Source: Candidatus Aminicenantota bacterium (GTDB lineage Bacteria > Acidobacteriota > Aminicenantia > UBA2199). From it: a stretch of 27,765 nt of DNA. This document shows, one piece after another, positions 23,174 to 27,765 of this stretch; the stretch's first letter is position 1, and every line of letters starts with the position of its first letter. Location of the stretch: the NCBI GenBank assembly GCA_030639705.1, contig DAOWKX010000011.1:1-27765 (forward strand). The letters run 5' to 3'. Both the position numbers and the translations under genes were made by a program. The notes beneath the pieces were generated by a model, which ran no database searches, was not told the DNA's origin, and worked only from the letters and a program-made list of their open reading frames with translations.

Positions 23174-23806
23174 ATGACAAACATGATATCCAAAAAAGTT
23201 TTTTCTGAATTTGAAAAATTGAATGTTGAATCCAGAGCGAAGATTGAGGAATATATGGACCGCCTTCTGGAGTACAATAAAAAAATAAATTTAATATCGC
23301 GAAAAATGAAACGAGAAAACTTGAAGTATTTGATAAATGAGACTCTCTGTCTTAATCCTTTAATTTCAAAATCACCAATACTGGATGCCGGCAGTGGAAA
23401 TGGATTGCTGGGCGTTCCTCTTGCCATTGTAAACAGGGATAAAAAAGTGGTTCTGGTGGAGTCAAAAATAAAAAAACAGATTTTTTTATATGAATTGAAA
23501 ATAAATATGGGCCTCAAGAATATAGCAGTCCAGCGAAGTGATGTATATCATTATCTAAGAAAAAAGCAAACAGGCGAACCAACCATGGTGGCCAGAGGGT
23601 TTCCCAATCCCGATATATTGATTTCATGTCTTGTCAGAGGGATGGTGGAAGAGTTACTTATTATTACTTCGAAAAGAAAATTAATAAAAATAAAAAAAGG
23701 CCTGGAAAATATCGAACAAAAAATTTATAATATACCTTTCAGAGATGATATAGTTATTCTACAAATGGAGAATGTTTCACGTGAAACAAAAAGACAAAAA
23801 TTGTGA
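23174..23806 (+). CDS. rsmG: 16S rRNA (guanine527-N7)-methyltransferase RsmG
   Basis: A 210-residue SAM-dependent methyltransferase for G527 of 16S rRNA. The amino end (EEYMDRLLEYNKKINLISRK) and motif I (PILDAGSGNGLLGVPLAIV) are typical, as is VVLVESKIKKQIFLYEL. It usually precedes parA-parB near the origin, as here. Its 3' end overlaps parA by 35 bases, and codons V-S-R-E-T are encoded by a parS site. Conserved arginine/alanine motif reads VARGFPNPD. Confidence 0.92.
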   Translation: MTNMISKKVFSEFEKLNVESRAKIEEYMDRLLEYNKKINLISRKMKRENLKYLINETLCLNPLISKSPILDAGSGNGLLGVPLAIVNRDKKVVLVESKIKKQIFLYELKINMGLKNIAVQRSDVYHYLRKKQTGEPTMVARGFPNPDILISCLVRGMVEELLIITSKRKLIKIKKGLENIEQKIYNIPFRDDIVILQMENVSRETKRQKL

Positions 23807-24557
23807 AATTATTGCAGTCGCTAATCAGAAGGGTGGTGTTGGTAAAACCACAACGGCCATTAATTTGGGAGCTGCGTTTGCCATTGCAGAGCGCAATGTG
23901 CTGATTGTGGACCTTGACCCCCAGGCCAACTCCACCACTGGTTTTGGATTCAATAAACACCGGGTTGAGAGGGATATCTATTCTGTTTTGGTGGGGGAAA
24001 CCTCCCAAAAAGAGGCGATGCTGGATTGCAGCCTTCAGTTTTTGAAACTCATTCCATCTTCAAGGAATCTCGCCCGGTTTGAGCTGGAGCTGATATCCGA
24101 AGATGACAATCACCTGTATTTAAAAAGAATTTTAAAACCGATAGCCGATCAATTTGATTACATTATTATTGATTCGCCCCCCTCACTGGGCTTATTAACC
24201 ATAAATGCTCTAACTGCATCCGATAGTGTTTTGATACCAATTCAGACCGAATATTATGCCCTGGAAGGTCTGTCAGATTTAATGAATACGATTAAAAGAA
24301 TCCAGGAAAATTTTAATTCACAATTGATGGTTAAAGGGATTTTACTCACCATGTTTGACGAACGAACCAATTTGTCAAAACAGGTGGGAGAAGAGATCCA
24401 GGGATATTATAAGTCAAAGGTGTATCGAGCCATTATTCCCCGAAATGTAAGAATAGCCGAGGCCCCCAGTTTTGGTAAGCCGATTCAGATGTATGATATC
24501 AAATCAGCTGGCTCAAGAGCCTATATGTCTTTGGCAAAGGAGATGATGCTCAGATGA
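23772..24557 (+). CDS. parA: Chromosome-partitioning ATPase ParA (Soj)
   Basis: A 261-residue ParA/Soj ATPase with the deviant Walker A KGGVGKTT (20-27), VDLDPQANSTT and IDSPPSLG; it drives origin segregation with ParB. The listed ATG lies within parS, but GGAG ends only one base before it, too near for a ribosome site; GTG 23781 is 10 bases downstream of GGAG and gives a start closer to the conserved domain (VKQKDKNCEIIAVANQKGG). The true start is therefore uncertain by three codons. The stop overlaps parB by 4 bases. Confidence 0.95.
   Translation: MFHVKQKDKNCEIIAVANQKGGVGKTTTAINLGAAFAIAERNVLIVDLDPQANSTTGFGFNKHRVERDIYSVLVGETSQKEAMLDCSLQFLKLIPSSRNLARFELELISEDDNHLYLKRILKPIADQFDYIIIDSPPSLGLLTINALTASDSVLIPIQTEYYALEGLSDLMNTIKRIQENFNSQLMVKGILLTMFDERTNLSKQVGEEIQGYYKSKVYRAIIPRNVRIAEAPSFGKPIQMYDIKSAGSRAYMSLAKEMMLR
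23773..23788. promoter_or_regulatory. Perfect parS centromere site
   Basis: TGTTTCACGTGAAACA, the complete 16-bp palindrome recognised by chromosomal ParB. It lies within the rsmG 3' end and the parA 5' end, about 2.7 kb from the dnaA upstream region. Only one such site was found in the window. Confidence 0.97.
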
Positions 24558-25396
24558 AGCGAAAAGTACTGGGAAAGGGGATTGAGGCCATTATTTCCAA
24601 CCACTCAACAGAAACTTCAGGTCGGGCAATTGTTGAATTGAATGTTGAAGATATTTCCCCCAATCCATTTCAGCCCAGAAAAACCTTCAGTCCGGAAAAA
24701 TTAAGAGATCTGGCCGATTCCATTCAAGAGGCGGGTATGATTCAGCCAGTGGTGGTATATAAGAAAGAGAATAAATACTATCTTATGGTGGGCGAAAGGC
24801 GCTGGAGGGCGGTTCAATCTTTGAAATGGGATAAAATCCCCGCCCTAATTAAAGAATTAACCATTGATGAAATAATGATTGGGACCCTGATCGAAAACAT
24901 ACAACGGGAAGATCTGAATGCCATTGAGATAGCGGAAGGGATTGAAACCCTGATGAAAAAAAACAATCTCAAACAGGAGCAGGCATCTGCAAAATTGGGA
25001 ATGAACCGAACGACTTTGACAAACTATTTACGTTTGTTAAAACTGCCCGAAGTGGTGAAAACCGGGGTTCTTTCCGAAGAATTATCCGCAGGCCATGCCC
25101 GGCCTCTGCTTTCTTTAAGAAATCATGAAGATATGAGAATGATATTTTCACAAATTGTAAAGAAAAAGCTCTCGGTAAGGCAGACCGAAGCATTGGTGAA
25201 AAATTTCTATAAAAAAGATAAAACAACCGGCCAGCCTTATGATCCGGACATGCAGAAAATTGAAAATAAATTAACCCGGTTATTGTCCACCAAAGTAAAA
25301 CTAAAGTATTCCAGAAGCGGAACGGGCAAGATTGAAATTTATTATAGCAGCTTGGATGAATTTGAAAGAATTTATAATCGATTCTTGAAGGAGTAA
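24554..25396 (+). CDS. parB: Chromosome-partitioning protein ParB (Spo0J)
   Basis: A 280-residue ParB CTPase clamp. The CTP-binding GERRWRA (80-86) and ENIQRE (114-119) are intact, followed by the helix-turn-helix (about 135-165: QEQASAKLGMNRTTLTNYLRLLKLP) that reads parS, and a C-terminal dimerisation domain. Overlaps parA by 4 bases; bactofilin starts 3 bases after its stop. The parS target lies within the start of parA. Confidence 0.95.
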   Translation: MKRKVLGKGIEAIISNHSTETSGRAIVELNVEDISPNPFQPRKTFSPEKLRDLADSIQEAGMIQPVVVYKKENKYYLMVGERRWRAVQSLKWDKIPALIKELTIDEIMIGTLIENIQREDLNAIEIAEGIETLMKKNNLKQEQASAKLGMNRTTLTNYLRLLKLPEVVKTGVLSEELSAGHARPLLSLRNHEDMRMIFSQIVKKKLSVRQTEALVKNFYKKDKTTGQPYDPDMQKIENKLTRLLSTKVKLKYSRSGTGKIEIYYSSLDEFERIYNRFLKE

Positions 25397-25399
25397 AAG

Positions 25400-25786
25400 A
25401 TGTCAAAAAATGAACAACCCATCAAGGTGAATGCTTTTATTGATAAAGATACTGAAATGAAGGGAGATATTCGATTCAAGGAATCTTTTAGAATAGATGG
25501 AAAGTTTAAAGGAAAGATTCTCGAAGGGAACAACTTGATTATCGGTGAAAGTGCTCAGGTAAATGCCGATATTGATGTACGAAACATTGCCATCAACGGC
25601 AGAGTTAAAGGATCCATTATTGCCAAAGATAGCACTGAAATTTTTGCCAGAGGCAAGGTGACCGGTCAAATAATCACCTCAAAATTGATAATTGAAGAAG
25701 GAGCGTTTTTTCAGGGAACTTGCCAGATGGAACTCAAGGCGCTGGAAGGCGAAAAAACCGATTCTGATGAAAAAAAGGATAAATAA
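25400..25786 (+). CDS. Bactofilin (DUF583) cytoskeletal protein
   Basis: A 128-residue bactofilin. The middle is a right-handed beta-helix recognisable by short repeated turns (INGRVKGSIIAKDSTEIFARGKVTGQIIT); short polar tails flank it. Such proteins polymerise without nucleotide and organise poles or envelope sites; some interact with ParABS, fitting its place right after parB. AAGGAG with a 6-nt spacer precedes the ATG. Confidence 0.9.
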   Translation: MSKNEQPIKVNAFIDKDTEMKGDIRFKESFRIDGKFKGKILEGNNLIIGESAQVNADIDVRNIAINGRVKGSIIAKDSTEIFARGKVTGQIITSKLIIEEGAFFQGTCQMELKALEGEKTDSDEKKDK

Positions 25787-25839
25787 CCAGGCCATCCTAG
25801 AGTATTCGATTTTCACTTTTTTAATACCATAGAGAAGAC

Positions 25840-26580
25840 ATGAAAATAAAGATTGCAGCCGTCATTCCGGCCCGATATGAATCCACCCGGTACCGAGGAA
25901 AACCCCTGGCAGTGATTGCAGGAAAATATATGATAGAGCGGGTTTATCGCCAGGTACAAAAATCCGAACGATTCCCTGAGATTATTGTGGCCACAGATGA
26001 CATGCGGATAGTAAGAGCGGTTGAAGAGTTTGGCGGGACTGCTATCCTGACTTCAGGGAATATTACCTCAGGAAGTGATCGCGTCTGGGAAGTTATAAGA
26101 AATAGTGATTTTGAGGCAGCCATTAATATTCAGGGAGATGAACCCCTCATTTCAGAGAAGTTGATTGCGGAGATGTATGACCTGCTGACAACCGCTGAGC
26201 AGGAGGTGATATCCGCAGTATATTATAATTCTTCATATGTTGATTTCAATTCCAGGAATATTGTTAAGGTGGTTCTGGATAATCATTTTCGATCTCTTTA
26301 TTTTTCCCGTTCGCCGATACCGTTTACTCCGGGTGATGAATTTAAGGGATTTTATCAGCATATTGGCATCTACGGGTATTTGAAAGGCACGCTGGAAAAA
26401 TTTGTGAACTTGCCCTGTTCCCAACTGGAATCCCAGGAAAAACTCGAACAATTACGCTTTTTATCAAACGGTATTCCGATTAAGATGATTACCAGTAATA
26501 CCCAATCAGTCGGAGTTGATGTTCCGGAAGATATTAAAAAGATTGAAACTATTTTAAACGACGAAAATGAAAAAAACTAA
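25840..26580 (+). CDS. kdsB: CMP-Kdo synthetase (3-deoxy-manno-octulosonate cytidylyltransferase)
   Basis: A 246-residue cytidylyltransferase that activates Kdo with CTP for lipopolysaccharide core synthesis. AVIPARYESTRYRGKPL (usual AVIPARxxSTRLPGKPL) and NIQGDEPLI are recognisable, as is FNLPCSQLESQEKLEQLRFLSNG near the C-terminus. The LP to YR exchange in the first motif is minor. The stop overlaps pyrG by 14 bases, linking CTP supply to CMP-Kdo formation. It implies an outer membrane with Kdo. Confidence 0.93.
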   Translation: MKIKIAAVIPARYESTRYRGKPLAVIAGKYMIERVYRQVQKSERFPEIIVATDDMRIVRAVEEFGGTAILTSGNITSGSDRVWEVIRNSDFEAAINIQGDEPLISEKLIAEMYDLLTTAEQEVISAVYYNSSYVDFNSRNIVKVVLDNHFRSLYFSRSPIPFTPGDEFKGFYQHIGIYGYLKGTLEKFVNLPCSQLESQEKLEQLRFLSNGIPIKMITSNTQSVGVDVPEDIKKIETILNDENEKN

Positions 26581-27765
26581 ATATATTTTTATAACCGGAG
26601 GTGTACTCTCTTCGCTGGGTAAAGGAATTGCAGCAGCATCCATTGGTAATATTCTTGAATCCTATGGGTTTTCCATTTCGATTATTAAACTTGATCCCTA
26701 TCTGAATGTTGACCCGGGAACCATGAGCCCGTTCCAGCATGGAGAAGTATATGTAACCGATGATGGTGCTGAGACAGATTTAGACCTGGGGCACTATGAA
26801 AGATTCACCGATGCTACAATGTCTCAGAAAAACAACTGGACTGCCGGCAAAATTTACCATGATATTATTCAGAAAGAAAGACGGGGGGATTTTCTCGGGA
26901 AAACAGTTCAGGTGATTCCCCAGGTTACCGATGAAATCAATGCTGCAATCAGGGTATTAGAAGGCCAGTACGACATCATTATCGTTGAGATTGGCGGAAC
27001 TGTGGGAGATATTGAGGGGCTTCCCTTTCTGGAATCCATCCGGCAAATCGGTCTTTTGCTTGACAAAGAAGATGTCATCTACATACATCTAACCCTGGTT
27101 CCTTTCATGAAAACTGCCGGAGAGTTAAAAACCAAACCCACCCAGCACAGTGTGAAAGCGCTGCGGGAAATTGGAATTCAACCGGATATACTCCTCTGCC
27201 GCTCTGAGATTCCGCTTCCGTCTGAGATTAAGAAAAAAATCGCTTTGTTTACCAATGTCAGGGAAAGCGATGTGGTCAGTGCTTTTGATGTGGAAAGTAT
27301 CTACGAGATTCCTTTGATTTTTAAAAAAGAGGGGCTCGGAGATTCCCTGATTAACAAACTGAATCTGGAGAAAAAAAGAGATGATTCTAAGAAATGGCAG
27401 CAATGGGTCACCAAAGCCAAAAATCTGCAAGAGGAAGTGGTGATCAGCATTATTGGAAAATACATAAAATTGTATGATTCCTATAAAAGTTTGTTTGAGG
27501 CCCTTTATCATGGCGGGGTGAAAAACAATGTTAGGGTGAAACTGGATCTGATTGAATCCGAGCATTTACTGAAGGCAAATCTGGACACGGTATTTCAAAA
27601 AACAAGCGGCATTCTGGTTCCCGGAGGATTTGGAATTCGGGGTATCGAAGGCATGGTCCGGGCTGTCGAGTTTGCCAGGGTAAAAAAAATCCCCTTTTTT
27701 GGGATTTGTTTGGGAATGCAGACCGCCACAATTGAATTTGTTCGGAATGTAGCCGGTATTAGAGA
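26567..27765 (+). CDS. pyrG: CTP synthase, partial (cut by the window end)
   Basis: The ATG lies within the kdsB 3' end and opens MKKTKYIFITGGVLSSLGKG, the invariant CTP synthase start with its P-loop. About 399 of roughly 540 residues are present. The synthetase domain motifs LDPYLNVDPGTMSPFQHGEV and the glutaminase nucleophile context GICLGMQ are visible near the cut. It makes CTP from UTP with glutamine. The frame is open to the last base. Confidence 0.95.
   Translation, partial: MKKTKYIFITGGVLSSLGKGIAAASIGNILESYGFSISIIKLDPYLNVDPGTMSPFQHGEVYVTDDGAETDLDLGHYERFTDATMSQKNNWTAGKIYHDIIQKERRGDFLGKTVQVIPQVTDEINAAIRVLEGQYDIIIVEIGGTVGDIEGLPFLESIRQIGLLLDKEDVIYIHLTLVPFMKTAGELKTKPTQHSVKALREIGIQPDILLCRSEIPLPSEIKKKIALFTNVRESDVVSAFDVESIYEIPLIFKKEGLGDSLINKLNLEKKRDDSKKWQQWVTKAKNLQEEVVISIIGKYIKLYDSYKSLFEALYHGGVKNNVRVKLDLIESEHLLKANLDTVFQKTSGILVPGGFGIRGIEGMVRAVEFARVKKIPFFGICLGMQTATIEFVRNVAGIR

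Noticed and set aside
26549..27731. Minus-strand frames at the right edge
   Set aside because: They are antisense shadows of pyrG, whose P-loop and nucleophile motifs are clear on the plus strand.

Overview
The window is a 27.8 kb stretch of an AT-rich bacterial chromosome spanning the probable replication origin. Genes diverge from the dnaA upstream region near 21.0-21.15 kb. To the left, on the minus strand, lie dnaA, dnaN, recF, gyrB, gyrA, then a rhomboid protease, RidA, a GAF-domain protein and an ABC ATPase. To the right, on the plus strand, lie a type I glutamine synthetase, a small membrane protein, rsmG, parA, parB, a bactofilin, kdsB and the start of pyrG. KdsB (Kdo activation), a long GyrB of the Gram-negative type, and signal peptides point to a diderm bacterium. 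The mix (M14 peptidase with signal peptide, two radical SAM proteins, HEPN/MNT pair, remnant of a four-helix-bundle 23S-IVS-type gene) would fit an uncultured anaerobic lineage such as Aminicenantes, but this taxonomic guess is weak and not shown by the sequence.

Layout. 0-0.83 kb: the tail of a truncated reading frame, then a HEPN/MNT toxin-antitoxin pair with its own promoter. 1.1-2.3 kb: a secreted protein of unknown role and a remnant of a four-helix-bundle gene. 2.26-4.17 kb: a tightly overlapping plus-strand run (PgsA-like synthase, CheY-like receiver, YhcC-type radical SAM protein, 27-codon hydrophobic ORF). 4.17-8.6 kb, minus strand: PflX-type radical SAM protein, a large secreted M14 peptidase flanked by two inverted copies of a 127-bp palindromic repeat, and a cyclic-nucleotide-binding protein. 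8.66-9.63 kb, plus strand: GspG-like protein, PTS EIIA-like protein and a truncated P-II-like ORF. 9.6-21.0 kb: the dnaA-side operon(s). 21.0-21.16 kb: two TTTTCCACA DnaA boxes and two back-to-back promoters whose -35 boxes form one palindrome. 21.16-27.77 kb: the parAB side, with a perfect parS site inside the rsmG/parA overlap.

How it works together. DnaA, DnaN, RecF and gyrase replicate and unwind the chromosome; ParA, ParB and parS segregate the origin; bactofilin may scaffold polar or envelope structures; KdsB and PyrG supply CMP-Kdo and CTP. Reading the promoters by eye, several plus- and minus-strand genes have a -10 box only 6-8 nt before ATG and no Shine-Dalgarno sequence, suggesting leaderless mRNAs beside conventionally led ones. 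The most unusual items are the 127-bp inverted repeats around the peptidase gene, a second palindromic element upstream of rsmG, the leaderless pattern, and the altered DnaA and GyrA motifs. I saw no rRNA, tRNA or CRISPR array.
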